Assembly: GCA_022704645.1 (NCBI GenBank)
Contig: JAKJGA010000040.1
Span: 1-12,216 of the forward strand
From: Spirochaetota bacterium
Lineage (GTDB): Bacteria > Spirochaetota > UBA4802 > JAFGJZ01
DNA length: 12,216 nucleotides
Reading direction: 5' to 3'
The notes below the pieces were generated by a model. That model worked only from the letters and a program-made list of their open reading frames with translations, was not told the origin of the DNA and made no database searches. Below are positions 1 to 6,668 of this stretch, one piece after another; position 1 is the stretch's first letter; each line of letters starts with the position of its first letter. The position numbers and the translations under genes were made by a program.

Positions 1-147
1 GTCGGTAATATGGAAGATTTATATAATGGATTTGCAGAAGGTAAGGCTGATGCGGTATTAGCGGCATCAATATTTCATTACAGGGAATATTCCATTAAAC
101 AGGTTAAGGAATATCTTGCAGAAAGAGGAATTCCTGTAAGGCTGTAA
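1..147 (+). CDS. hisF: HisF, imidazole glycerol phosphate synthase cyclase subunit (3' end only)
   Basis: The first 48 codons visible are the C-terminus of HisF, ending in TAA at 145-147; the start lies off the left edge. HisF forms the cyclase half of the HisFH complex, which turns PRFAR plus glutamine-derived ammonia into imidazole glycerol phosphate and AICAR in histidine synthesis in the cytoplasm. The visible part has the family's last beta/alpha units: the G-N-M-E-D-L phosphate-loop segment, then A-D-A-V-L-A-A-S-I-F-H-Y, and the closing helix that ends R-G-I-P-V-R-L. These are hallmark HisF C-terminal residues. It converges with the minus-strand gene that ends at 164, leaving only 16 bases between stops. 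Identification rests on recall of the family consensus and is firm even though the gene is cut. Confidence 0.93.
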   Translation, partial: VGNMEDLYNGFAEGKADAVLAASIFHYREYSIKQVKEYLAERGIPVRL

Positions 148-158
148 ATGCATTATTC

Positions 159-182
159 TGTTTTTATAGTACAATAAAAACA
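159..182. terminator. Possible bidirectional terminator between convergent genes
   Basis: A perfect 9-bp inverted repeat (TGTTTTTAT, 6-nt loop, ATAAAAACA) lies where the plus-strand hisF and the minus-strand gene meet. With a bulge the pairing can extend a few more A/T pairs outward. The stem is A/T-rich and overlaps the last codons of the minus-strand gene, so it would be a weak terminator. Its position is the main argument. Confidence 0.35.
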
Positions 183-1234
183 ATAACGGCAATAAGGGCT
201 AAGAGAACTGCAACCAAACTTATTATAGCAGGTAGACCTATTGCCTTGCCTTCACTCTTTTCTGTCTTTTCTCCAAGAGCTGCTGCATATACCGGATCAA
301 GGGCTACTTTGATATTTGTTTCTTCCTCTATTACAGCTGTGTAAACACCTTTCGCGATTAGTGCGAAAATTTTATAACCAACGCCGTCTATGAATTTTAT
401 TGTTGTTATTCTTGCAGGAAGCGGCATTATTTTCTTTTTTTCAGTGTCATAGGCTTTAAAAGCCTGGGCAATCTGTATTGTCTGATTGTTTTCTTCAAGA
501 AGGGTTATCATTACCTTATCGCCTTGAACGATTGACGATATGTGCTTGCCTTTTATCGGAGACAGATTGAGAGCTCCCTTAATTATAAGTTTAACCCCGT
601 CTTTTCCAATCTGAGGTTCGTCAAGCGGAGTTTCGGGGCTGATTTTTTCAGAAATTTTATTTTCCTGTGCGGCAGCCTTGGAGTCCATTTTTCGCGAAGA
701 TTGAGAATCCAGTTCAATATCAAGAGAAGATGTCTCCTGAAACAGAAGCTTTAATTCGACACGTTTGAATCCTGTAGACTCGGTAAGAATTTTTTGAACT
801 ATATGCTGAGCCTGTACTTCATCGTTACGTTCAAGCAGTCTTCCGAGTTCAACACATAAAGATCCGGTAAAGCTTCGTTCGACTTTATCCTTTATATCGG
901 ATGATGCGCGTGCATTTTCGCTTTTCTGCCTGGCTGTAAGCATATCTTTTTCAAAAGTACGCCAATCCTGATGATTGTTTAAGCTGTTAATTGTATAATC
1001 GGGAGATATTACAAAAAGAGAGTCTATTATCCTGTTGTATGTCTTATTGAAAAAAATAAGAAAAACGCCGTATAATGACGATGATGAAAATACACCCTTC
1101 ATTGCCACGGCATCTTTGTAAGATCCTGCTGCCATTTGCTTGGCTTTTACCATGTCGTTTCCGACATAATAAAGTGCTATGTCTATCCTTTTAACCTGAT
1201 CGGCTAAATTTGCTTTATCTTCTTTTTCGGACAT
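164..1234 (-). CDS. Unknown protein with C-terminal membrane anchor
   Basis: I do not recognise this 356-residue protein. Visible layout: a mostly helical N-terminal part (residues 1 to about 165) with many charged residues and one aromatic-rich stretch near 54-64; a polar, Ser/Glu/Lys-rich linker (about 170-215); a beta-rich block (about 218-318) with alternating hydrophobic residues; and a single hydrophobic segment at about 332-356 that reaches the last residue. There is no N-terminal signal sequence, so it looks tail-anchored, with its bulk in the cytoplasm. The ATG at 1234 lies one base after the stop of the response regulator gene upstream, and its ribosome site (AGGTAG) sits inside that gene's end. 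The two are therefore probably translationally coupled and may share a pathway. It could be an output or partner protein of the receiver, but nothing in it shows a catalytic motif. Confidence 0.8.
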   Translation of the reverse strand: MSEKEDKANLADQVKRIDIALYYVGNDMVKAKQMAAGSYKDAVAMKGVFSSSSLYGVFLIFFNKTYNRIIDSLFVISPDYTINSLNNHQDWRTFEKDMLTARQKSENARASSDIKDKVERSFTGSLCVELGRLLERNDEVQAQHIVQKILTESTGFKRVELKLLFQETSSLDIELDSQSSRKMDSKAAAQENKISEKISPETPLDEPQIGKDGVKLIIKGALNLSPIKGKHISSIVQGDKVMITLLEENNQTIQIAQAFKAYDTEKKKIMPLPARITTIKFIDGVGYKIFALIAKGVYTAVIEEETNIKVALDPVYAAALGEKTEKSEGKAIGLPAIISLVAVLLALIAVIVFIVL

Positions 1235-1235
1235 A

Positions 1236-1676
1236 CTACCTGTTTATCGCAAGTTTGATTCGTTCCAGCAGCCGTTGGCGCTGCAGGGGTTTGAGAATGA
1301 AATCCAGTGCACCCATTTTTACTAAATCTTCAACGACACCTTTAGTTGTTTCATCGCTTATAAAAACTACTTTTATCGGATATTTGAGATTGTTTTTGAG
1401 TTCAAAAAGAAGAGCATATCCGTCAAGAATAGGCATATCTAAATCAGTCGTTATCAGATCAATTTTTCCGCCAAGCTTTTCAATGATTTTCAAGGCATCG
1501 CGGCCGTTTGCGACATCGGCGATGACTTCATATTTTTCGGATTCCAGAATCTGTTTAATTTGTTTACGTTGGAATTCCTGATCTTCAACAACAAGAACTT
1601 TGTAAGGTATTCCATTAGGTCTGATCCCGTCAGCCTGCTTTGAGTTCAGGGACGGGAAATCATGCTTACTCTTCAT
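1236..1676 (-). CDS. Single-domain response regulator (CheY-like receiver)
   Basis: This is a 146-residue protein made of one receiver domain (about 26-146) after a short polar N-terminal tail. The receiver set is complete: acidic pair E31/D32 (V-L-V-V-E-D), phospho-accepting D78 (T-T-D-L-D-M-P), S107 at the switch position (V-F-I-S-D) and K129 (I-L-K-P). No DNA-binding or enzyme output domain follows, so it would act by protein contact, like CheY or Spo0F. The frame is open upstream to 1781, but I chose the ATG at 1676. It is preceded by CGGAGA at good spacing, and the upstream extension is Cys-rich and unlike the family. It is the first gene of a minus-strand pair with the membrane-anchored protein (1-nt gap) and is divergent from the ATPase-HDOD gene. 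Family call certain; partner kinase unknown. Confidence 0.93.
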   Translation of the reverse strand: MKSKHDFPSLNSKQADGIRPNGIPYKVLVVEDQEFQRKQIKQILESEKYEVIADVANGRDALKIIEKLGGKIDLITTDLDMPILDGYALLFELKNNLKYPIKVVFISDETTKGVVEDLVKMGALDFILKPLQRQRLLERIKLAINR

Positions 1677-1751
1677 AATTTCTCCGAATATAACAAATAC
1701 CGGACTGCAACAAATATGCCCAGTGCAGTGAAATAAACAACCAATAGAGTT

Positions 1752-1781
1752 ATTTAATCCGATATTGAGACACTTTGTCAA
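1752..1781 (-). promoter_or_regulatory. Candidate sigma-70 promoter for the response regulator pair
   Basis: Read on the minus strand there is a consensus TTGACA (1781-1776), an 18-bp spacer, then TTAAAT (1757-1752; 4 of 6 matches to TATAAT). It lies about 75 bases upstream of the chosen ATG. A short inverted repeat (TTGAG...CTCAA) flanks the -35. The 187-bp divergent gap must also hold the promoter of the plus-strand gene at 1864, for which I see no convincing site. Confidence 0.45.
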
Positions 1782-1863
1782 CTCAAATAATTGAACAGTT
1801 ATGCTTATAAAATATTGCTTGAGATATTCTTATTGTATATTTAGTGTTGTCTGGCGGTTGATT

Positions 1864-3357
1864 ATGAAAGCACTTATTTCTGCAGAAGATTATACTCTCG
1901 CAATAACCGAGGGAAAGTTATTTTATTTGGAGTTTCAGGTTTTTGATGCTGATGCTGAAGCCTGCTTTCTTCGGATTCTGCGGCGTTTTCTTTCTCATGC
2001 CGACCTTTTATATTCTCGTGATGTTCTGATAACCATTTTGAAAGAACTAATCAACAATGCAGTTAAAGCTAATGCCAAGCGTCTTTTTTTTCAAAGAATG
2101 AATCTTGATATCAGAAAGGATTATAATGAAGGAATGACTTCATTCAGTTCCTCTGTTCTCCGGCCTGACGGGGATCTTATGCTTGCAATTCAGTCATCGG
2201 ATTATAAAGTCAGAATTTATTTTGAAAACAGAAACTCTGATTATATAATTTCAGTCTGGAATAATACGCCTATTGTTCCGGAAGAAATTGAAAGAATTAA
2301 TTCGAGGATTGAAAAAGCCAGGCATTATTCTAATATTTCCGAGGCTTTCGGAGATACTCTGGATGATTCAGAAGGTGCCGGTTTGGGGTTGATCATGGCC
2401 TCCATGGTTTTCCGTAACGCCGGATTCGATGCGAGCAAGTTTATTGTGCACCGAAAGGATAATTCGACTATCTTTTCACTTTCTTTAAGCAGAAGAACTG
2501 ATTCGGCAGAAATACGCGGAAAAATAGCTCAGGAAATTAATAATGCTGTTGAAAATATTCCGGCTTTTCCTGAGAATTCAAGGCTTCTGATAGATATGTG
2601 CAAAAATCCTGATGTTACGATTAAACACATTTCAGACTTCGTTAAAAGAGATCCTGGTTTGTCTGCTTCTATCTTAAAGCTTGCTAATTCCGCCGGATAT
2701 ATAACTTCAAAGAAAATTTCCTCAATAGAAGAAGCTTCTGTTTTGATCGGATTAAACGGAATACAATCCATAGCAATGGCCAGCGGTGTTGATGAGATAG
2801 TTAATAATCATTTTAAGGAATTCAAATATCTTTGGATGGAGTCCTATAAAAAAGCTTTCTATGCGTATAAAATAGCAATTCAGCTGAAAAATGCAAAAAT
2901 CGCGGAAAAAGCTTATCTGGCTGCGCTGCTTTCGAAAATTGGAAGAATACTGCTTCTTTCAATTAAAAAAGAAACAGCTCAAAAGCTTGCTGAAATTACT
3001 AGAAATAAAACCCAGACGGAAGTGGATATTCTTGAGGAAATTGCATTAGGTATCAGCATTTCCACACTCGGCAGTCTGATTGTCAAGCGCTGGCATTTTG
3101 ATGATGACCTTTCCGAAGCGATTGAATATCACCGTAAGCCTCATATGGTTAATGACAAAAACAAATCGCTCAATTATACTGTATATCTGGCTCATGTTTT
3201 TTGTGAAGCTGAAATAGGTAAATACCGTTTTGAGATAGTGGACGAAGATGTTCTTTCTTACTTTAATCTGGCGGATGCTAATAATTTTAAGAAACTTCAT
3301 GATATTTTAATAGACGCATATAATACTCAGATGAAGAATATCGAAAATTTGAAATAA
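1864..3357 (+). CDS. GHKL-type ATPase and HDOD domain fusion, signalling protein
   Basis: This protein has 497 residues and two modules. Residues about 45-205 look like a HATPase_c (GHKL) domain. E61 and N65 lie in an N-box (L-K-E-L-I-N-N-A-V-K-A), and a glycine box lies at 170-176 (E-G-A-G-L-G-L). The G1 box is altered (V-W-N-N-T-P-I instead of D-x-G-x-G). No phospho-accepting His helix precedes it. Residues about 215-425 form an HDOD domain, with the helix I-P-A-F-P-E at 232-237 and the signature R-D-P-G-L-S-A-S-I-L-K-L-A-N-S-A at 262-277. HDOD domains are HD-related and generally lack the catalytic metal-binding pair. No membrane segment is seen, so it is cytoplasmic. I chose the ATG at 1864; an in-frame TTG (1858) and an ATG at 1801 are possible, but the extra residues look non-coding. 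glyQ follows 13 nt after the stop. Confidence 0.85.
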   Translation: MKALISAEDYTLAITEGKLFYLEFQVFDADAEACFLRILRRFLSHADLLYSRDVLITILKELINNAVKANAKRLFFQRMNLDIRKDYNEGMTSFSSSVLRPDGDLMLAIQSSDYKVRIYFENRNSDYIISVWNNTPIVPEEIERINSRIEKARHYSNISEAFGDTLDDSEGAGLGLIMASMVFRNAGFDASKFIVHRKDNSTIFSLSLSRRTDSAEIRGKIAQEINNAVENIPAFPENSRLLIDMCKNPDVTIKHISDFVKRDPGLSASILKLANSAGYITSKKISSIEEASVLIGLNGIQSIAMASGVDEIVNNHFKEFKYLWMESYKKAFYAYKIAIQLKNAKIAEKAYLAALLSKIGRILLLSIKKETAQKLAEITRNKTQTEVDILEEIALGISISTLGSLIVKRWHFDDDLSEAIEYHRKPHMVNDKNKSLNYTVYLAHVFCEAEIGKYRFEIVDEDVLSYFNLADANNFKKLHDILIDAYNTQMKNIENLK

Positions 3358-3370
3358 TCAGGATTCAAAA

Positions 3371-4243
3371 ATGCATTTTCAAAATCTTATTGCAAAACTT
3401 AATGAATATTGGAGCTCGAAAGGATGCATAGTTATCCAGGGATACGATTTGGAAGTAGGTGCCGGTACATTTAATCCGGGAACTTTTCTCCGTGCTCTCG
3501 GTCCTGAGCCGTGGAATGTGTGCTATGTTGAGCCTTCCCGTAGACCTACCGACGGAAGATACGGCGAGAATCCAAACCGGCTTCAGCACTATTATCAATA
3601 TCAGGTAATAATGAAGCCGTCTCCGTCAGATATACAGGATTTATACCTTGATTCACTCCGTTATCTGGGGCTGAATTTAAATGAACATGATGTGCGTTTT
3701 GTTGAAGACGATTGGGAGTCTCCGACGCTTGGTGCAGCCGGTCTTGGCTGGGAAGTATGGCTTGACGGAATGGAAATAACGCAGTTTACTTATTTCCAAC
3801 AGTGCGGAAGCATTGAGCTTAGTCCGATTCCGGTTGAAATAACCTATGGTCTTGAAAGAATTTGCATGTACCTTCAGGGCGTTAATAGTGTTTTTGATAT
3901 TAAATGGAATGATCATATTTATTACAGGGATGTACACTTTAGAAGTGAATACGAATTCTCGCATTACAACTTCAGCATGAGTGATCCCAAGATGTATTTT
4001 CAGCTGTTTGATCTTTTTGAAAAGGAATGCAATTCTGTTTTGGATAAAGAGCCTAAAGTTGTACTTCCTGCATATGATTTTGTACTGAAATGTTCGCATG
4101 CTTTTAATATGCTTGATGCTGCAGGAGCTATATCTGTAACGGAAAGGGTCGGTTATATCACCCGGGTTAGAAATATGGCAAGAAAATGCGCAGAAAGATA
4201 TGTTCAGATACGTGAGGAGATGGGATATCCATTATTGAAATAA
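3371..4243 (+). CDS. glyQ: Glycyl-tRNA synthetase alpha subunit
   Basis: At 290 residues this matches the usual length of GlyQ, the catalytic alpha chain of the alpha2-beta2 glycyl-tRNA synthetase, which activates glycine and charges tRNA-Gly in the cytoplasm. Family signatures are plain: G-C-I-V-I-Q-G-Y-D and G-A-G-T-F-N-P near the N-terminus, H-Y-Y-Q-Y-Q-V-I-M-K-P-S-P, the core beginning E-D-D-W-E-S-P-T-L-G at 112-121 and running to about F-Q-Q at 143, and the class II motif P-V-E-I-T-Y-G-L-E-R (154-163). AGGA sits upstream of the ATG. In most genomes glyS (beta subunit, tRNA recognition) follows directly; here an nrnA-like gene follows, so glyS must be elsewhere. Gaps to both neighbours are 13 nt, consistent with one transcript. 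Confidence 0.97.
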   Translation: MHFQNLIAKLNEYWSSKGCIVIQGYDLEVGAGTFNPGTFLRALGPEPWNVCYVEPSRRPTDGRYGENPNRLQHYYQYQVIMKPSPSDIQDLYLDSLRYLGLNLNEHDVRFVEDDWESPTLGAAGLGWEVWLDGMEITQFTYFQQCGSIELSPIPVEITYGLERICMYLQGVNSVFDIKWNDHIYYRDVHFRSEYEFSHYNFSMSDPKMYFQLFDLFEKECNSVLDKEPKVVLPAYDFVLKCSHAFNMLDAAGAISVTERVGYITRVRNMARKCAERYVQIREEMGYPLLK

Positions 4244-4256
4244 AATACGGAGAATC

Positions 4257-5243
4257 ATGAATAGCGGTCTGGATAATGTAATTCAGTTTTTTGAAAAAAA
4301 CAAGAAGATAATAATTACGACTCATGAATCTCCGGATGCCGACGGGATAGGTGCGGAAATCGCTCTTAAAGAACTTTTGGATTCTCTTGGCACAAAATCT
4401 TTTGTGGTAAACGGTGATCCTACGCCTGATAAGCTTTGTTTTCTTGATGTGAATTCTGTTATCAATATCGCCTCGGATTTTTCTCTGCCGGATGATATTT
4501 CTGACTATTCCGTTGTGGTTCTTGATACTAACAATTTTGTAAATACCGGCGCAGCGTACACTCTCTTGTCTGCCCATGTAAATGAAATATTCATCATTGA
4601 TCACCACGAGGGCGGAGAAGATTATATTGATACGCATTTCGTCATGGTTGAAGCGTCGAGTGCCAGTGAGATTGTTTTTTTTATAATGGATCACTACCGC
4701 CATGATTTTACAAGAAATGCCGCCCAAGCCTTATATACGGGACTGCTTTTCGATACAGGCGGGTTTAAATACAAAAAAACTACGCCGCGTACTCACCTTG
4801 CTGTAGCGAAGCTTCTTTCTACCGGAATAAAGCCTTTTGAAATTCACGAAAGAATTTTTGATATAAATGAGCTTTCAGCTTTTTTATTGAAGTCAAAAAT
4901 TCTTTCAACAGTTGAGGTTTATCTTGATGGAAAGATGATTCTGATGCATCTTACTCCTGAAATGCTGAAGGAGACAGGTGCGGATTTTTCACAGGGTGAG
5001 ACCAACATCAATCTTCCTCTTTCCGTAGCGGAGGTGCAGGTTTCGGTTCTTCTGAAACAGGATGTAGAGGGTCCTCTTAAAGTCAGCATGAGAACGAAGG
5101 GCGATTTGGATGTGTCTGGAATCGCTATTTCCAACGGCGGCGGCGGACATAAGAATGCGGCCGGTTTTAAGTCTCAGCTTTCCCGTGATGATGCAAAGAA
5201 ATATGTGGTGAGGCAGATAGAAGAGCTTTATCACTATAAATGA
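4257..5243 (+). CDS. DHH/DHHA1 phosphoesterase, NrnA-type nanoRNase / pAp phosphatase
   Basis: This 328-residue cytoplasmic enzyme has the two-domain plan of NrnA-like proteins. The DHH domain (about 5-200) shows metal ligands in order: H23-x3-D27-x-D29 (T-H-E-S-P-D-A-D-G), D90 (V-V-V-L-D-T-N), D115-H116-H117 (I-I-D-H-H) and D166 (L-L-F-D-T-G-G-F). The DHHA1 domain (about 225-320) ends with the substrate-binding loop G-G-G-G-H-K-N-A-A-G at 294-303. Family members degrade 2-5 nt RNA fragments and dephosphorylate 3'-phosphoadenosine 5'-phosphate; some also act on cyclic dinucleotide breakdown products such as pApA or pGpG, so the exact substrate is inferred. The ATG is preceded by CGGAGA. All catalytic ligands are present, so it should be active. 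I leave the symbol empty because the specificity is not shown. Confidence 0.92.
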   Translation: MNSGLDNVIQFFEKNKKIIITTHESPDADGIGAEIALKELLDSLGTKSFVVNGDPTPDKLCFLDVNSVINIASDFSLPDDISDYSVVVLDTNNFVNTGAAYTLLSAHVNEIFIIDHHEGGEDYIDTHFVMVEASSASEIVFFIMDHYRHDFTRNAAQALYTGLLFDTGGFKYKKTTPRTHLAVAKLLSTGIKPFEIHERIFDINELSAFLLKSKILSTVEVYLDGKMILMHLTPEMLKETGADFSQGETNINLPLSVAEVQVSVLLKQDVEGPLKVSMRTKGDLDVSGIAISNGGGGHKNAAGFKSQLSRDDAKKYVVRQIEELYHYK

Positions 5244-5331
5244 TTCCGGATACCTGTTTTTCCTTAACTTTTTTATTTATCCCCTCTGATTCTATTATTT
5301 AACAAAAAATCAAAAAAATTTATTTCAGATA

Positions 5332-5360
5332 TTGACGATTTAGTGATCTTTAGATATATT
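5332..5360 (+). promoter_or_regulatory. Sigma-70 promoter of the small heat shock operon
   Basis: TTGACG (5332-5337), an exact 17-bp spacer and TATATT (5355-5360) give a near-consensus vegetative promoter. Transcription would begin around 5366-5368, inside the left half of the CIRCE palindrome. A bound repressor would therefore cover the -10 and start point. The leader to the ATG at 5419 would be about 52 nt. Confidence 0.85.
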
Positions 5361-5402
5361 ACTGTTAGCACTCGATAAATATGAGTGCTAACAGTAATAT
5401 AT
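5354..5402. promoter_or_regulatory. Extended CIRCE operator (HrcA binding site)
   Basis: The core is the classic CIRCE: TTAGCACTC (5365-5373), 9-nt spacer GATAAATAT, GAGTGCTAA (5383-5391), the known site of the heat-sensitive repressor HrcA. Here the symmetry does not stop at 9 bp. The arms pair perfectly for 20 bp each, 5354-5373 against 5383-5402. The outer 11 bp of the left arm include the whole -10 element (5355-5360). hrcA is not in this window. Confidence 0.96.
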
Positions 5403-5418
5403 AAATAAGGAGGTCATT

Positions 5419-5829
5419 ATGTGGAACATAACAAAACACGAAACTCCGATCGAAAAACTATTCGATGACTTCTGGAGTTTTCCTGATGTTTTCAAAGCAG
5501 AAGAAAAGCTTTTCAATGTCGATCTGGTTGAAAACAAAGATTCCTTTACTCTGAAGGCTGATCTTCCGGGAGTTAAGAAAGAGGATTTGGATGTGAGTAT
5601 TGAGAATGGTTATCTGACTGTTGTGGCTAAACGTTCAAGCGAAAAAGAGCATGATGAAGGCGAATATCATGTTCACGAAAGGAGTTCCGGTGAATTTAAA
5701 AGAAAATTCCGCGTTCCGGAATCTGTTAAGGCTGAAGAGATAAAGGCGGAGTTTAAAAACGGGGTTTTGGAATTGATTATTCCTAAAACTGAAAAAGAAG
5801 AAAATAAAACAAGAATAATGATAAATTGA
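5419..5829 (+). CDS. Small heat shock protein (Hsp20 family), first of three
   Basis: A 136-residue ATP-independent holdase chaperone of the alpha-crystallin type, which binds unfolding proteins in the cytoplasm until Hsp70 or other machines refold them. Layout: an N-terminal arm of about 33 residues rich in Phe and Trp; the alpha-crystallin domain (about 34-125) with D-L-P-G-V-K-K-E-D-L; the signature A-E-F-K-N-G-V-L-E-L near its end; and a C-terminal tail with the I-M-I form of the I-x-I anchor used to build oligomers. The perfect AAGGAGGT (5407-5414) before the ATG suggests strong translation. It is the first gene after the CIRCE promoter, so it should be HrcA-repressed and heat-induced. 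Confidence 0.95.
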   Translation: MWNITKHETPIEKLFDDFWSFPDVFKAEEKLFNVDLVENKDSFTLKADLPGVKKEDLDVSIENGYLTVVAKRSSEKEHDEGEYHVHERSSGEFKRKFRVPESVKAEEIKAEFKNGVLELIIPKTEKEENKTRIMIN

Positions 5830-5839
5830 GGAGGAAAGT

Positions 5840-6232
5840 ATGTATCCTGTTTACAGTATGATTAACGATCTGGTTAAAGCTTTTGATTCGGCGGTATCTG
5901 ATGAATCAGTTTACCGTGAAAGACCTTTGACCAATGTTTATGAAAAAGAAGATTCAATAGTGGTCAGAGCTATTGTTCCGGGCATGACTAGTGAAGACAT
6001 TTCACTGGAGGTTGTTGATAATTATCTTGTTATCAAAGCTGAACCTAAGAGTGAAGAGATATCAGGAAGATTTCTTCGCAGGGAACGTGCTTCCGGAGCA
6101 TTTAAGAAGACTGTTAAGCTTCCTTATCAGCTTGATAGGGATAAAATGAGTGCGAAGCTCACTGATGGAATTTTGACTGTTGAGCTTTCAAAGAGTGAAG
6201 CGGCTAAACCTAAAAAGATTGAGATTCTTTAA
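5840..6232 (+). CDS. Small heat shock protein (Hsp20 family), second of three
   Basis: A 130-residue alpha-crystallin-domain protein, 10 nt after the first sHsp and with its own GAGGAGG ribosome site. The N-terminal arm (about 1-32) is different in sequence from the first copy. The core runs from about 33 to 122 with V-P-G-M-T-S-E-D-I, the basic F-L-R-R-E-R-A-S-G strand region typical of bacterial class A-like sHsps, and the signature A-K-L-T-D-G-I-L-T-V. The C-terminal anchor is I-E-I in the last residues. Divergence from its neighbours suggests an old duplication, or recruitment so that mixed oligomers can form. Confidence 0.95.
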   Translation: MYPVYSMINDLVKAFDSAVSDESVYRERPLTNVYEKEDSIVVRAIVPGMTSEDISLEVVDNYLVIKAEPKSEEISGRFLRRERASGAFKKTVKLPYQLDRDKMSAKLTDGILTVELSKSEAAKPKKIEIL

Positions 6233-6241
6233 GGAGGGAAT

Positions 6242-6592
6242 ATGAGTGAAAAATTGGTTAACAGAAAAATTTCTCCGGCTGCAGATATAGCTGAGAATGA
6301 AAATGAATATAACATAAAACTTGATATGCCTGGAGTAAAGAGAGAAAATATTTCCATCACTTTGAGTGAAGGAAAGCTTGAAATTGAAGGAAAATTCTCT
6401 GAAGACGCAAATTCCAGTGAGACAATTAAATATAGAGAGTTTTCCGGCGGGGATTATTACAGAGGGTTCACTTTGGGTGCTGACATTGAGCCGAACGGAG
6501 TTACGGCGAAATATGAAAATGGTGTTCTCTCTGTGACTATGAAAAAACGAGAAGAAGTTAAACCTAGAAAGATTGAACTTCTTGCGGGCTGA
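6242..6592 (+). CDS. Small heat shock protein (Hsp20 family), third of three, short N-terminal arm
   Basis: At 116 residues this is the shortest of the three. Only about 13 residues come before the alpha-crystallin domain, which begins near A-D-I-A-E-N-E-N-E-Y. The domain has D-M-P-G-V-K-R-E-N-I, R-E-F-S-G-G-D-Y-Y-R-G-F and the signature A-K-Y-E-N-G-V-L-S-V. The tail has I-E-L as its I-x-I-like anchor. AAGGAGG precedes the ATG, 9 nt after the second gene. In sHsps the N-terminal arm drives higher-order assembly and much client binding, so a nearly armless subunit may form dimers or small oligomers, or cap mixed complexes; this is inference. Its stop codon is the first part of the operon's terminator. 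Confidence 0.94.
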   Translation: MSEKLVNRKISPAADIAENENEYNIKLDMPGVKRENISITLSEGKLEIEGKFSEDANSSETIKYREFSGGDYYRGFTLGADIEPNGVTAKYENGVLSVTMKKREEVKPRKIELLAG

Positions 6593-6620
6593 AAAAGCGG
6601 GGTTTCCCCGCTTTTTTTTT
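6592..6620 (+). terminator. Intrinsic terminator of the small heat shock operon
   Basis: A perfect stem AAAAAGCGGGG (6592-6602), loop TTT and CCCCGCTTTTT (6606-6616) ends in a T run reaching 6620. This textbook Rho-independent terminator begins on the last base of the third sHsp stop codon and closes the three-gene operon. Confidence 0.95.
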
Positions 6621-6668
6621 GTTTGCGCAGATATTTGCATTATTTATAATTATTCTAAAGAGCTTAAT

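Noticed and set aside
1210..1581. Plus-strand open frame opposite the response regulator
   Set aside because: Ser/Arg/Ile-rich antisense frame with no motif; the receiver domain on the other strand is certain.
1704..1729. ACTGCA...TGCAGT inverted repeat in the response regulator leader
   Set aside because: Only 6-bp arms with a 14-nt gap; expected by chance at this length.
1677..1781. Upstream extension of the response regulator to an ATG at 1781
   Set aside because: The extra 35 residues are Cys-rich and unlike any receiver N-terminus. The ATG at 1676 has a good CGGAGA site, and the extension would overlap the candidate promoter.
1801..1863. Upstream ATG (1801) for the ATPase-HDOD gene
   Set aside because: It has no ribosome site and the added residues are hydrophobic/aromatic with no signal-peptide form followed by a cleavage site. 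The ATG at 1864 fits the domain start better, though even its ribosome site is weak.
4167..4727. Minus-strand open frame opposite glyQ and the NrnA-like gene
   Set aside because: Lys/Arg/Ile-rich composition typical of a frame opposite real genes, with no domain signature. Plus-strand genes fully explain the region.
5354..5402. CIRCE stem acting as an RNA hairpin or attenuator
   Set aside because: The predicted transcript starts near 5366-5368, so most of the left arm is not transcribed and the long RNA stem could not form. It is better read as a DNA operator.
6573..6668. Longer Nudix protein starting inside the third sHsp gene
   Set aside because: It would run through the strong terminator at 6592-6620 and adds residues that are simply the stem and T-run translated. 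The GTG at 6669 lies just before the family-like sequence.
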